Source: Mucilaginibacter sp. L3T2-6 (GTDB lineage Bacteria; Bacteroidota; Bacteroidia; Sphingobacteriales; Sphingobacteriaceae). Taken from it: a stretch of DNA of 56,486 nucleotides. Made by a program: the position numbers and the translations under genes. Of the stretch, positions 16,651 through 27,200 are shown one piece after another; the first letter of the stretch is position 1, and every line of letters starts with the position of its first letter. The DNA is taken from NCBI RefSeq assembly GCF_030519355.1, contig NZ_JAUMKC010000031.1:1-56486 (forward strand). The letters are read 5' to 3'. Below the pieces are notes generated by a model. That model did no database searches. It saw nothing but the letters and a program-made list of their open reading frames with translations, and was not told the DNA's origin.

Positions 16651-18249
16651 ATGAGAGTTTACGTGGTATTGTCATTCCTTATATTTTGTAACTGCTTTGT
16701 TTATGCTTCACACAAAACAGATAGTTTGCTGGCTGTGCTGAAAAATGAAATGGCCAATGAAAAGAATTATGACAAGCAAAAAGAAGCGCGGATACAAAAG
16801 CTAAAAGACATGCTTGCCGTTACTCCGCAGGGAAATTATGCCAGGGTTTATGATCTGTGCAGTAGCTTATACGAGGAATACAAGGTGTACCAGTTTGATT
16901 CCGCTTACGTGTACACCAATAAGCTGCTCGACCTCAGCCACCGTTTAAAAGACCAGTCGAAAGAGTATGCCAGCAAAATTAAGCTCGGTTTTATTTTATG
17001 TTCTGCGGGCATGTTTAAGCAAACTTTCGACTGTTTAAATAATATTAATGCTGCTTCATTAAGCAACGAAATGAAGGTTCAGTACTACACCTTAAAAGCC
17101 CGGGCTTATTTTGACCTTGCGGATTACGATAATGATGCTTATTACACGCCTTACGAAAATGCTGAATCTGTTAAGTATATCGATTCTGCCATTATGTTTT
17201 GCAAGCCCGGCTCATTTGAACAACTGATGCAACTGGGCACCCGGCAAATGAAAGACGGTGATACAAAAAGCCCGTCGAAGTATTTTCTGAGGCTGCTCAA
17301 TAACTACAATCTCACCGCCCACCAGCGTGCAAGGGTTGCTACCGCCCTCAGCTCGTTTTATAGCAGCGAGGCGCAAAGCGATGAACGGATACAATTGTTA
17401 ACCATCGGCGCCATTAATGATATAAGAGGGTGTATTAAAGAAACCGTGGCGGCATTTTCACTTGGCCAGCAGCTGTACAGCAAGGGCGACCTGGCTAATG
17501 CCTACACGTTTATACAGGAAGGCATGAACGATGCGGAATATTATGGCGCCCGGCTGCGCAAAATAAAAATAGGTTCGGTGCTGCCTACTGTTGCTGCGCA
17601 GAAGCTGATATTGATGGAGAAAGAGAAGAACAAAGTAACAGTTTATCTCTTATCGATAACCGCAGTTTCATTATTGGTGCTGCTGGTATTCTTCATCATA
17701 TTTATTCAGCTGAAACGCCTGAAAGCCAAAGAGAAGATAATTGAAGAAAAAAATGCCCAGCTGGAAAAAATTAATGAAAAGCTTACCGAGGTAACCAAAA
17801 TAAAAGAGGAGTACATCGGATATTTTTTCAATGTGATATCGGGCTATATTTTAAAACTCGAAAAGCTGAAGCGGAGTATTGACCGTAAGCTGGTAACTAA
17901 GAAATATGACGACATACAGGTAGCAATAGACGAAATAAACATCAAAAAGGAACGGGAAACTTTGTTTTATACGTTCGACCATACCTTCCTTAAGATATTT
18001 CCTGATTTTATTAACACTTTCAATTCCTTGTTTAAGAAAGAAGACCAGATCTGGCCCAAAGACAACGAGGTGCTCACTACCGACCTGCGAATTTTTGCAT
18101 TAAAGCGGCTCGGGATAAATGACGATGAAACCATTGCGAATATATTGGAGTACTCGGTAAAAACCGTATACGTTTATAAAATGCGCATAAAAGCTAAATC
18201 GATTTACCCTGCCGACCAGTTTGATCAGCGGTTAATGGCGTCAAAATAG
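16651..18249 (+). CDS. DUF6377 membrane-anchored regulator
   Basis: A 532-residue protein: signal sequence (about 1-18), TPR-like helical periplasmic region to about residue 325, one membrane span (about 330-352), a charged coiled coil (about 355-385), and a cytoplasmic C-terminal half ending in a LuxR-like helix-turn-helix (DDETIANILEYSVKTVYVYKMRIKAKS within the last 45 residues, key residues Asp-Asp-Glu-Thr and the recognition helix SVKTVYVYK). DUF6377 proteins occur directly upstream of SusC/SusD pairs and are thought to sense periplasmic sugar. ATG 16651 was chosen over an upstream TTG. It is the likely regulator of the susCD genes that follow. Confidence 0.87.
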   Translation: MRVYVVLSFLIFCNCFVYASHKTDSLLAVLKNEMANEKNYDKQKEARIQKLKDMLAVTPQGNYARVYDLCSSLYEEYKVYQFDSAYVYTNKLLDLSHRLKDQSKEYASKIKLGFILCSAGMFKQTFDCLNNINAASLSNEMKVQYYTLKARAYFDLADYDNDAYYTPYENAESVKYIDSAIMFCKPGSFEQLMQLGTRQMKDGDTKSPSKYFLRLLNNYNLTAHQRARVATALSSFYSSEAQSDERIQLLTIGAINDIRGCIKETVAAFSLGQQLYSKGDLANAYTFIQEGMNDAEYYGARLRKIKIGSVLPTVAAQKLILMEKEKNKVTVYLLSITAVSLLVLLVFFIIFIQLKRLKAKEKIIEEKNAQLEKINEKLTEVTKIKEEYIGYFFNVISGYILKLEKLKRSIDRKLVTKKYDDIQVAIDEINIKKERETLFYTFDHTFLKIFPDFINTFNSLFKKEDQIWPKDNEVLTTDLRIFALKRLGINDDETIANILEYSVKTVYVYKMRIKAKSIYPADQFDQRLMASK

Positions 18250-18740
18250 TAATGAAATGTGCGATAACAGCATAAAAACCCTTAAATTTTTTTAAAAATT
18301 TAAGGGTTTATTCATTATTAAATAATTGATAATCAATTATTTATTTAATAAAACCCTTAAATTTTTTATACAAAGTGGCCGAAAACATAGGTTTTTAGCG
18401 GCACAACCCATTACTTTGTTAAAAGGGGAGTCTAAGTCCCCCCAAACCAATTTATATCGTTTTTTCAGGTATTCATTTTAATTGATTTTTTGTGTGTTTT
18501 TGCACGAGAGCGCGGCGATAGTTTGCCCGGAATGTTTAATGAACATGTGAAATTATGCGGTATTATTAACCAGATAACTATAACACCCTATGAGAGAAAT
18601 TTACTTTAACCCGCCAGGCTAACTTATCCTTTTCGTTAAGCATGTTGCTTACTGAAGAAAACAATTGCATATGCTATTGATTTTGCTTAATTAATAGTTT
18701 ATATTTAACCACCAACTAATTATTAACCAACCTATAACTC
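18250..18740. other. Leader region before susC
   Basis: This 491-base gap holds the three-arm repeat at 18276-18367. The next 370 bases contain no gene and no full TTG/TAnnTTTG promoter that I could find. A long untranslated leader for susC is possible. AT content rises over 18640-18740. Confidence 0.5.
18276..18367. repeat. Three-arm inverted/direct repeat with inner palindrome
   Basis: Arm 1 AAACCCTTAAATTTTT (from 18276) is complementary to arm 2 (18294-18309). Arm 3 (18351-18367) repeats arm 1. Between arms 2 and 3 lies a palindrome AATAATTGAT/ATCAATTATT (18321-18341). Arm 2 can pair with either arm 1 or arm 3, giving mutually exclusive hairpins. The 1-2 hairpin doubles as terminator for the DUF6377 gene, 27 bases upstream. 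Confidence 0.7.
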
Positions 18741-21683
18741 ATGAAGCTAAAAATTCTACTTAAAGCAAGTATTTTCGCGCTGTTATGTTTTTTTGTTTTG
18801 CCGGCTATGGCGCAGAACAAAACAGTAACCGGTAAAGTTACCGATGCGAAAGACGGTTCGCCTTTACCCGGGGTAACTGTTACCCTTAAAGGCACCACTA
18901 CCGGAACTAACACCGATACTAACGGTGATTATTCATTATCAGTACCGTCCTCAGGGGCTACACTAGTGTTTACATTTATCGGCTACAACCGGCAGGAAGC
19001 AGCTGTAGGCGACGGCCCCATAAACATCAAGCTCGAAGCTAATGCTACCGCCCTTAATGAAGTGGTTGTAGTAGGCGTAGGCTACGGTTCGCAACGTAAA
19101 AAAGACGTAACCGGCGCAGTGGAGAGCATTGGTTCAAAGGACTTTAACCAGGGTGTGGTAATTAACCCCTTAAGCCAGATACAAGGCAAGGTTGCGGGTT
19201 TAAATATCACCCAGCAGGGCGGTAACCCTAACAGCGAGGATGCCGGTATCTCCATTCGCGGCCAAACTTCGATCACCGGCGATCAAACCCCGTTATTTGT
19301 AATTGATGGTGTAGCCACTTCAGGCAATTCGCAGTTTCAGAATCTTTCACCTGATGATATCGAGTCGTATGACGTATTGAAGGATGCATCCGCGACCTCA
19401 ATTTATGGTTCACGCGGTGCGAACGGTGTAATTATCGTTACAACAAAAAAAGGCCGCGCCGGCCGTGCGCAAATTGAGTATAATGGTTATGTAGGCGTTG
19501 CCAACCAGGCTAAATATTACGACCTGCTTAATGCTGCTGAATACTCAAAAGCCATAGAGGCTATACCAGGTGTTACACCATCTACTTATGAAAAAGGCGG
19601 GAACGTTGACTGGCAGCGAGCTATCAGTCGTACAGCTATTACGCACAGCCATAATCTTGCACTTTCCGGTGGCGCCAACGGTTTTACCTACCGCGGCTCA
19701 TTAAACTATGAGCAGCAGGAGGGTACAGTTATCAATAATCAGAAAAGGCAGTTGGGTTTTCGTTTCAATGCACAGCAAAAAGCATTTAATGATAAACTGG
19801 ATATCACTTTAAACCTGTCAAACACCACTGTTTATCGTGACCAGCTTCCTGATGGTAACGTTATAGCTAATTATATCTTTAATGCTCCGCCTACATATCC
19901 TATCTATAATCCTGACGGATCATATAATACCTTCGTTGACTTTAACCTGGCTAACCCAATAGAGCACTTAAAGGAGACGTCTAATAAGGCGACTACTTAT
20001 CAGACATTGGCCAACATGACAGCTAATTATAGCCTTTTACCATCCTTGAAAGTTGGTGTTACCGGTGTGTTGATCCACGACAATACCTTAACACATTATT
20101 TCCAGAACTCTTTCCCGGGCGAAGGCAATATAAATAACGCCAATCAACATAGCTATAACAACAATACGTACGAAGCGAATGCACACATTGATTTCAACAA
20201 ATCGTTTGGCAAGCACAATATTTCGGCTACTGCTGTTTATGAGTATAACGACTTTTTTACCGAGAATTTTTATGCTGCCGGACAAAATTTCACTACTCCG
20301 GATTTGTTGGATAACATATTGAATTACGGTGATAAATCGAAGAATGATATTGGTTCTGGTAAAGACGATTATAAAATAATCTCGTTCCTGGCAAGGGTAA
20401 ACTATAATTATGACAATCGTTTCTATGTAACTGCTTCTGTACGTCGTGATGGTTCCGATAAATTCGGCGCCAATCACCAGTGGGGTACTTTTCCAGCAGT
20501 TGATTTGGCCTACCGTTTAAAACGTGACCTGTTGAAGGATGTTAGCTGGATTGACGATTTAAAGCTCCGTTTAGGTTATGGTATAGTGGGTAATTCAAGC
20601 GCTTTGAGAGTATATCAGAATGCTACCCTTTATGGACCAAGCGACAGGTATTTTGATGGGTCCGCTGCTTCTAACCAATACCCCGCAAGTTACACTTATA
20701 TTCAAAATGCTAACCCTGATTTGCAATGGGAAGAGCGAAAAGGCAAAAATATAGGTATTGATTTTTCATTGTTCAATAGTCGTTTATCCGGCGATATCAA
20801 CTACTACAACGACAAAACTGAAAAAATGATCTATGAGTATGGTGTACCTACCCCGCCTTTCTTTAAAAATACCATATTTGCAAATATCGGTTCACTGACA
20901 AATAAAGGTGTCGAGATAGCATTGACCGGCCAGATTTTAAGAGGAACAGGCCTTACCTGGACAGCTAACGGCCAGATCACGTTCAATAAAACAAAAATTT
21001 TGAACCTATCGGGAACTTACCAGGGCTATAAGCTCGCATCTGACCAGGTTGTTACAGGATCGGCTTCAGGACGCGGTTTGAGCTCAACATTCCTCACCTA
21101 TTACAAGCCAGGTTATCCGGCTGACGTTTTTTACCTGACTCATTATACAGGCGTTGATGCCAATGGAAATGAATTGTTTGACGGGAAGACCCTTGACCAA
21201 AATCCTAATCCCGAAAAATATTACATAGACCCGAATCCGAAATTCAACTACGGTATCAGCAACAGCTTTGGTTATAAAAACTGGAGCCTGAACTTCTTCC
21301 TAAGGGGCGTGTATGGTCAAAAAGTATTTAACAATACCTTGCTGGACTATGAAACCATCACCCGTTTGCCAAGTAACAACGTAACTAAAGGGGCGCTTAC
21401 TAATGGAATAAAGGATGGTTTGCACGTGTCTGACCTTTGGCTGGAGCCCGCTTCATACCTGCGTTTAGACAATGCTTCATTGGGTTATACCTTTAAAAAC
21501 ATCAAAGGCATATCTAACATGCGGGTTTACGTTGCCGGCAATAATATATTTGTTATTACCAAATACAAAGGGCTCGACCCGGAATTCGCACCAGGCGCTC
21601 GCTATACCGATGGCAATGGTTCATTACAGGTATATCCAAAACAGCGTGCGTTTGTGTTAGGTGCTAATGTGTCATTTAAATAA
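18741..21683 (+). CDS. SusC/RagA-type TonB-linked outer-membrane transporter
   Basis: A 980-residue outer-membrane protein: signal peptide ending AMAQ, carboxypeptidase-regulatory-like domain (about 26-110), TonB-box region NEVVVVGVGYGSQRKKDVTGA, the SusC plug signature (VIDGVA; ATSIYGSRGANGVIIVTTKKG), then a large barrel ending LGANVSFK. It imports oligosaccharides using energy from TonB. It is paired with the SusD-like lid 26 bases downstream. The glycan cannot be read from the sequence; neighbouring enzymes suggest alpha-glucosidic and perhaps galacto- or manno-configured sugars. Confidence 0.96.
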   Translation: MKLKILLKASIFALLCFFVLPAMAQNKTVTGKVTDAKDGSPLPGVTVTLKGTTTGTNTDTNGDYSLSVPSSGATLVFTFIGYNRQEAAVGDGPINIKLEANATALNEVVVVGVGYGSQRKKDVTGAVESIGSKDFNQGVVINPLSQIQGKVAGLNITQQGGNPNSEDAGISIRGQTSITGDQTPLFVIDGVATSGNSQFQNLSPDDIESYDVLKDASATSIYGSRGANGVIIVTTKKGRAGRAQIEYNGYVGVANQAKYYDLLNAAEYSKAIEAIPGVTPSTYEKGGNVDWQRAISRTAITHSHNLALSGGANGFTYRGSLNYEQQEGTVINNQKRQLGFRFNAQQKAFNDKLDITLNLSNTTVYRDQLPDGNVIANYIFNAPPTYPIYNPDGSYNTFVDFNLANPIEHLKETSNKATTYQTLANMTANYSLLPSLKVGVTGVLIHDNTLTHYFQNSFPGEGNINNANQHSYNNNTYEANAHIDFNKSFGKHNISATAVYEYNDFFTENFYAAGQNFTTPDLLDNILNYGDKSKNDIGSGKDDYKIISFLARVNYNYDNRFYVTASVRRDGSDKFGANHQWGTFPAVDLAYRLKRDLLKDVSWIDDLKLRLGYGIVGNSSALRVYQNATLYGPSDRYFDGSAASNQYPASYTYIQNANPDLQWEERKGKNIGIDFSLFNSRLSGDINYYNDKTEKMIYEYGVPTPPFFKNTIFANIGSLTNKGVEIALTGQILRGTGLTWTANGQITFNKTKILNLSGTYQGYKLASDQVVTGSASGRGLSSTFLTYYKPGYPADVFYLTHYTGVDANGNELFDGKTLDQNPNPEKYYIDPNPKFNYGISNSFGYKNWSLNFFLRGVYGQKVFNNTLLDYETITRLPSNNVTKGALTNGIKDGLHVSDLWLEPASYLRLDNASLGYTFKNIKGISNMRVYVAGNNIFVITKYKGLDPEFAPGARYTDGNGSLQVYPKQRAFVLGANVSFK

Positions 21684-21709
21684 TCAGGAGATTTTTAATT
21701 ATCATAAAG

Positions 21710-23254
21710 ATGAAAAGAAAATTAGTAAATATTATCCCGGTATTGCTTGCGGCAGGTATGGTTTTGCCGGGTTGTACCAAGCTGGACAGTAAGGTTTATA
21801 ACCAGGTGCTGCCAAGTGATTTCTTCAAAACGCCGCAGCAAACCAACGCATTTTTGGCCCAGGCTTATACGCCGATGACCAACATGCCCTGCAACGCGGT
21901 ATTCCAGAATAACGAGGTGTCCACAGATGAGATGGTTGTCCCTACCCGCGGTAACGACTGGTACGATGGCGGCAAATGGCAGTCTATATGGCAGCATACC
22001 TTTGTGTACGATATCGATAACATCAACAACGGCTGGGGCGATTTAAGTAATGGTATAGGTAAATGTAACCTGGTATTGGAAACATTGTCCGGATTGCCTG
22101 CTTCCAACAAGCCGGCAAATGCCGACCAGGTGGTTGCAGAGATAAAAGTGCTGCGCGCATATTACTATTTCATGTTTATGGACATGTTCGGTAATGTACC
22201 TTTGGTAACCGACTTTAAAACCGACCCAACCAAAATCTCTCAATCCACACGTAAAGATGTATATGCATTTTTAGAGTCGGAGTTGACAACTAACGTACCT
22301 CTGTTAGCCGACAAATCTGCTGCAACTTATGGCCACATGACCAAATGGGGCGGTTATATGTTGTTGGCAAAGTTGTATTTGAATGCCCAGGTTTATACAG
22401 GCACTCCGCAGTGGCAAAAAGCTGCCGATGCGGCTGACATGGTTATCAAGTCCGGACAGTACACACTGACCCCTGATGTGCTGTCAAATTTTGTTGTTCA
22501 AAATGAGAATTCTACTGAAAATATCTTCGTGGTTCCGTTTGACAACACTTTCATAGGTGGTAACAGTATAGAGTTGTTTACCTTAAACTATAACAACATT
22601 TACACCTACGACCTGACCAATACGCCGTACAACGGCTTTTGCGCCCCACAGGACTTTTTCGCAAAATTCAGCGATGCGGATAAGCGTAAAAAAATGTGGG
22701 CGATCGGCCAGCAATACAGCTCTGCCGGAGCGCCTCTAACCGATAAGGCTACAGGTTTGAAAGTAATTTTCAGCAAGTATGTAAGAGAGCTGAGTAACCC
22801 TGCAGACTCGTTCAAATTAGCAGGCGCCCGCAGTATAAAATACGCTCCGCAGCCGGGTACCAATGGTAACACCAGCAACGATGGCGTTATATTCCGCTTA
22901 GCCGATGCTTACCTGATGAAAGCGGAAGCGTTAATGAGGCTAGGGCAGATGGGCGATGCCCTGCCGCTTGTAAATGCTATACGTACACGTTCAGGAGTAC
23001 CTGCATGGACTGTAGCTGATTTAACATTCAAAAATCTGCTTGACGAGCGCGGTCGCGAAATGGCTTGGGAAGGCTGGCGCAGGAACGACCTTATCCGCTT
23101 TGAGGTTGCTGATGGCATTCCGTACTTTACGGGTGCAAGAATACCGGGTAAAGCACAGGATGCGGATCAGCATACCTTTATCTACCCAATACCGCAGGCA
23201 CAGTTGATTACCAACCCTAAATTGACACAAAATCCGGGCTATAGCGGTAAATAA
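21710..23254 (+). CDS. RagB/SusD-family outer-membrane lipoprotein
   Basis: A 514-residue lipoprotein with lipobox LPGC. It shows the SusD features: N-terminal TPR helices, EIKVLRAYYYFMFMDMFGNVPLV, and the C-terminal DERGREMAWEGWRRNDLIRF. It forms the hinged lid over the SusC barrel and captures glycan at the cell surface. Gene order and spacing (26 bases) match a classic susCD pair. Transcription is closed by a strong hairpin at 23278, so the genes from 23351 onward may be separately initiated or read through. Confidence 0.96.
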   Translation: MKRKLVNIIPVLLAAGMVLPGCTKLDSKVYNQVLPSDFFKTPQQTNAFLAQAYTPMTNMPCNAVFQNNEVSTDEMVVPTRGNDWYDGGKWQSIWQHTFVYDIDNINNGWGDLSNGIGKCNLVLETLSGLPASNKPANADQVVAEIKVLRAYYYFMFMDMFGNVPLVTDFKTDPTKISQSTRKDVYAFLESELTTNVPLLADKSAATYGHMTKWGGYMLLAKLYLNAQVYTGTPQWQKAADAADMVIKSGQYTLTPDVLSNFVVQNENSTENIFVVPFDNTFIGGNSIELFTLNYNNIYTYDLTNTPYNGFCAPQDFFAKFSDADKRKKMWAIGQQYSSAGAPLTDKATGLKVIFSKYVRELSNPADSFKLAGARSIKYAPQPGTNGNTSNDGVIFRLADAYLMKAEALMRLGQMGDALPLVNAIRTRSGVPAWTVADLTFKNLLDERGREMAWEGWRRNDLIRFEVADGIPYFTGARIPGKAQDADQHTFIYPIPQAQLITNPKLTQNPGYSGK

Positions 23255-23277
23255 TCAGGATTAATACATTATTTTCA

Positions 23278-23318
23278 CGCATTGTGAGGTTTGGATTTCA
23301 ACCTCACAATGCGTTTTT
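23278..23318 (+). terminator. Terminator after susD
   Basis: CGCATTGTGAGGTT (23278-23291) pairs perfectly with 23300-23313, an 8-base loop, then TTTTT. It may limit expression of the downstream four-gene run relative to susCD. Confidence 0.85.
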
Positions 23319-23350
23319 AATTGCTACCCGGCCAATAGCCTTCCCGATTA

Positions 23351-24280
23351 ATGAAAAAGCGAATAGCTGTTATCGTGATTTTATTAGCTGCTTTTGCGAG
23401 CGGCTTTATCCCCGTAACGAAGTCTGATAGTTTTAGAATTAATGCGCCTTTTGACAACGTTTACCGGCAGTTTACTTCGCCTGGAAGCTGGGCCAAGTGG
23501 CAGCGGAATTTGAAGCGGATAAACCAAACAGAAATTAAGATAGATAGTGGCAGAACCGGCTTTAACATTACCACGCCGGTGGTTGTTTTTAATGTAATCG
23601 AGATGGGTTTGGGCAATTTTGCCATTACGGAAATAAGACCCGACGGGGTTTACAACTTTAATTGCGCGCTTATTCCCGATAATAAAACCAATAAGAGCGT
23701 GGTAACAGCAAGCACCAGGACAAGTTTATTCAGATACCTGGCCGGCATAGTGACAAAAAAAGACGAGACTCCGCCACTGGCAGGATTAAAAAGTTACGTG
23801 GAAGATACCCGGCAGTATTATGGTTTTACCATCAGGAAGGAGCTGACACAAAAGAAATTGATAGCGGTAGAAAGAAACGCTTTCTTAACCCGGGAATTGT
23901 ATCGTCAAACCGATGATATGCTAAGCCGTCTGAACCATTTCATCGCAAAAAATAGGCTTGAAATAACTTCGCCTTTACAAATGCAATATGTGTCGGTTGC
24001 AAAGGATTCTACCCAGTTAATGCTTGGTTTTCCGGTAGATAAAAAGCCCGCCACCATTAATGGCGGGGAATATATGACCATGCCCCCAGGCAGGATACTG
24101 GTTGGCTACTTTAACGACCGGTATAAAAACAGGGGAAAGCTATACAACGCCATGCGGCAATACATGCGCGATAATTACATCCACCCGATTATACAGCCTT
24201 TCGAACGTTTTGATAATAATAAACTGCCTGCAAGTGACAGCAGCGTGGTGAATATGCAATTGATAGTTCCATATATGTAA
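23351..24280 (+). CDS. START/SRPBCC-like plus GyrI-like exported protein
   Basis: A 309-residue protein with an N-terminal hydrophobic segment (4-20). Residues about 25-150 resemble the SRPBCC (polyketide cyclase/START-like) fold: FDNVYRQFTSPGSWAKWQRN. The C-terminal half resembles GyrI-like/AraC effector-binding domains: AGRILVGYF-type strand at PPGRILVGYFNDR and AMRQYMRDNYIHPI. Both folds bind small hydrophobic ligands; no enzyme role is evident. It heads a tight run with VCBS, GH65 and haloperoxidase genes (gaps of 13, 1 and 20 bases). Confidence 0.7.
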   Translation: MKKRIAVIVILLAAFASGFIPVTKSDSFRINAPFDNVYRQFTSPGSWAKWQRNLKRINQTEIKIDSGRTGFNITTPVVVFNVIEMGLGNFAITEIRPDGVYNFNCALIPDNKTNKSVVTASTRTSLFRYLAGIVTKKDETPPLAGLKSYVEDTRQYYGFTIRKELTQKKLIAVERNAFLTRELYRQTDDMLSRLNHFIAKNRLEITSPLQMQYVSVAKDSTQLMLGFPVDKKPATINGGEYMTMPPGRILVGYFNDRYKNRGKLYNAMRQYMRDNYIHPIIQPFERFDNNKLPASDSSVVNMQLIVPYM

Positions 24281-24293
24281 TGAGCAGTTACAA

Positions 24294-27200
24294 ATGATGA
24301 TAAGATATTTTAAATATAACCTGCCGGTAATCCTCGCTGTTGTTTGTGCCGCTTTATCCTCCTGCAAGAATAGTAAACCATCCGCCCCGCCGCTTTTCCA
24401 ATCGCTTCCATCCTCGCAAACCAACATTCATTTTGTTAACCGCATCAGCGATAACGAGCGGCCCGGCATATTGGATTACCTGTATTATTACAACGGCGGC
24501 GGTGTAGCCGTAGGCGATATTAATAACGATGGACTGCCTGACATCTTCTTTACCGCCAATCAAAGGGGAGGCAATAAGCTATATTTGAATAAAGGCAATT
24601 ATCAGTTTGAAGACATTACTGCTAAAGCTGGTGTTGCCGGCACCAACGACTGGAGCACCGGCGCTACCATGGCCGATGTAAATAACGATGGCTACCTGGA
24701 TATTTATGTGTGCGCCGTTGCCGGTAAGCTTGGCTTAAAAGGACATAACCTGCTATATATCAATAATCACGACGGAACGTTTTCTGAACGATCCACTGAG
24801 TATGGGCTTGATTTCTCAGGCTTCTCCACACAGGCGGCGTTTTTTGACTATAACCACGATGGCTACCTCGATTGCTTCCTGCTGAATCAGTCGGACCACT
24901 CGGTTGAAGTTTATGGCGATACGTCTGCACGGCATACAGTTAACAAACAGGCCGGCAGTAAGCTTTACATGAACCGGAAAGGACATTTCAGCGATGCAAC
25001 CGCCACGTCCGGAATTTACAGCAGCGCTTTAGGTTATGGCCTGGGTGTGGCCGTGGGCGACATCAACAATGATGGCTGGGAAGATATTTATGTGGGCAAC
25101 GATTTTCATGAAAATGATTATTACTATATCAACAACCATAACGGCGCCTTTACTGAAGCAGGGGCAAAACATTTTAACCATTACAGCCGCTTCAGCATGG
25201 GCAATGACCTGGCAGATTTTAACAATGACGGGCAACTGGATATTGTAACCGTTGACATGCTTCCCGCCGATGAAAAAACTTTAAAAAGCTACGGTGCCGA
25301 CGAATCGTACGATCAATACCGGTTTAAGATCAGCAGGAATGGGTTTCAGAATCAATACTCGCGCAATAGCCTGCAAAAAAATATGGGTAATGGAGAAGCT
25401 TTCAGCGAAGTTGGCCTGATGGATGGAATATCGGCTACAGACTGGAGCTGGAGCCCGCTGATGGCAGATTTTGATAACGACGGAATTAAAGATTTATTTA
25501 TAGCGAATGGGATTAAACGCCGTGCGCTGGATATGGATTACGTCACTTTCGTGTCAAACGACCAGGTGCAGGGTATGTTAACCAGCGGCAACGGCGCCGA
25601 CAGCGCCGTGCTCGAAAAAATGCCCCCTGGCAGCGTGCACAGCTATATTTATAAAGGCAGCAAAAACGAAAAGTTTGAAGATAAAAGCGAGGAATGGGGC
25701 TTTACTGAACCCGGCCTGGCCAATGGCGCGGCCTATGCTGACCTGAATAATGACGGCCATCTTTCACTTATCGTCAATAAGGTAAATCACGAAGCCGGTA
25801 TCTATAAAAATATGGCGGCGAGCCGCAATTATATCACGTTAAGTTTTACCGGCAGGCAGGATAACCATTTTGGCGTAGGCGCAAAGGCTTATGTGTTTTG
25901 CGGTAAAGAAATGCAATATGAGCAATTGATGCTTACACGCGGTTTCCAGTCATCCGTGGACGCCCGGCTTCATTTCGGATTAGGTAAAAATAAAATCGAT
26001 AGCATATTGGTGGTATGGCCAAATCAAACCTGCCAGGTTCTAAAAAATCCAAAAAGTAATAATATTTTAAATGTCGACCAGGCCAACGCGAAAGGCAAAT
26101 TTGTTTACTCGGCATTTTTTAAGTCGCCTAAGCCAATGTTCCGTGATATCACCAACCAGGCAGGTATCAGCTGGAAGCATAGGGAGAATAGCTTTGCAGA
26201 TTTTAACCAGCAGCCATTGATACCACACATGTTATCAGCAGAAGGCCCGCGTATGGCTGTTGCTGATGTAAACCATGACGGGTTGGAAGATTTTTATGTT
26301 TGCGGCGCAAAAAATCAGTCGGGTGTGCTGTTTATTCAGGCGTCCGGAGGCAGGTTCAAACAAACCGTTCAGCCTGCTTTTGCCGCCGATAGTTTAAGCG
26401 AGGATGTGGATGCGGTATTTGCAGATGTAAATAATGATGGAGCGCCCGATCTTTATGTAGTTAGCGGAGGGAACGAGGATCCGAATGGATCACCGCAACT
26501 GGCTGACCGGCTATACTTAAATGATGGCAAAGGCAACTTTAAAAAATCAGGCGGTGTTCCGGATATCCGGGTGAACAAATCGGCTGTGGCTGCTGCGGAT
26601 GTTAACCATGATGGCCACCCTGATTTCTTTATCGCCGGTTCGCCTGAAGCAGGAAAATTTGGAGAGATACCGGAATCGTACTTGTTGATAAACGATGGCA
26701 AGGGTAATTTTCAAAAAGCTAATATCCCTGGCGAGTTAAAACATGCAGGCATGATACGTTCTGCGGCGTTTGCCGACCTGGATAATGATGGCTGGCCTGA
26801 TTTGGTGGTGGCTGGCGAGTGGATGCCCGTAAAAATATTCATGAATAAAAAAGGCAAACTGGTTGAAAGCCATCAGCCCGAAATGGATAAATTGTCGGGG
26901 TGGTGGCAACGGATTGTTTTAGCTGATGCAGACGGCGACGGAAAAACTGACATCATTGCAGGAAATTATGGGTTAAACTCGAAGTTGAAGCCAACGGAAA
27001 AAGACCCTGTAAAATTATTTCTTTCAGACATTGACGGCAATGGCACTATCGACCCGATACTCACCCATAGCGTCGGACAACAGGATTATACTTTTTTAGG
27101 TAAAGGCGAAATTGAAAAGCAGGTTCCCATCATAAAAAAGAAATACCTGTATTACCATGATTTTGCAGGCAAGCCTGTGACGGAAATTTTCGGCGATTCG

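Noticed and set aside
18650..18740. Promoter directly before susC
   Set aside because: The TATATTTA near 18700 lacks the final G and has no TTG at the right distance, so I could not support a call.
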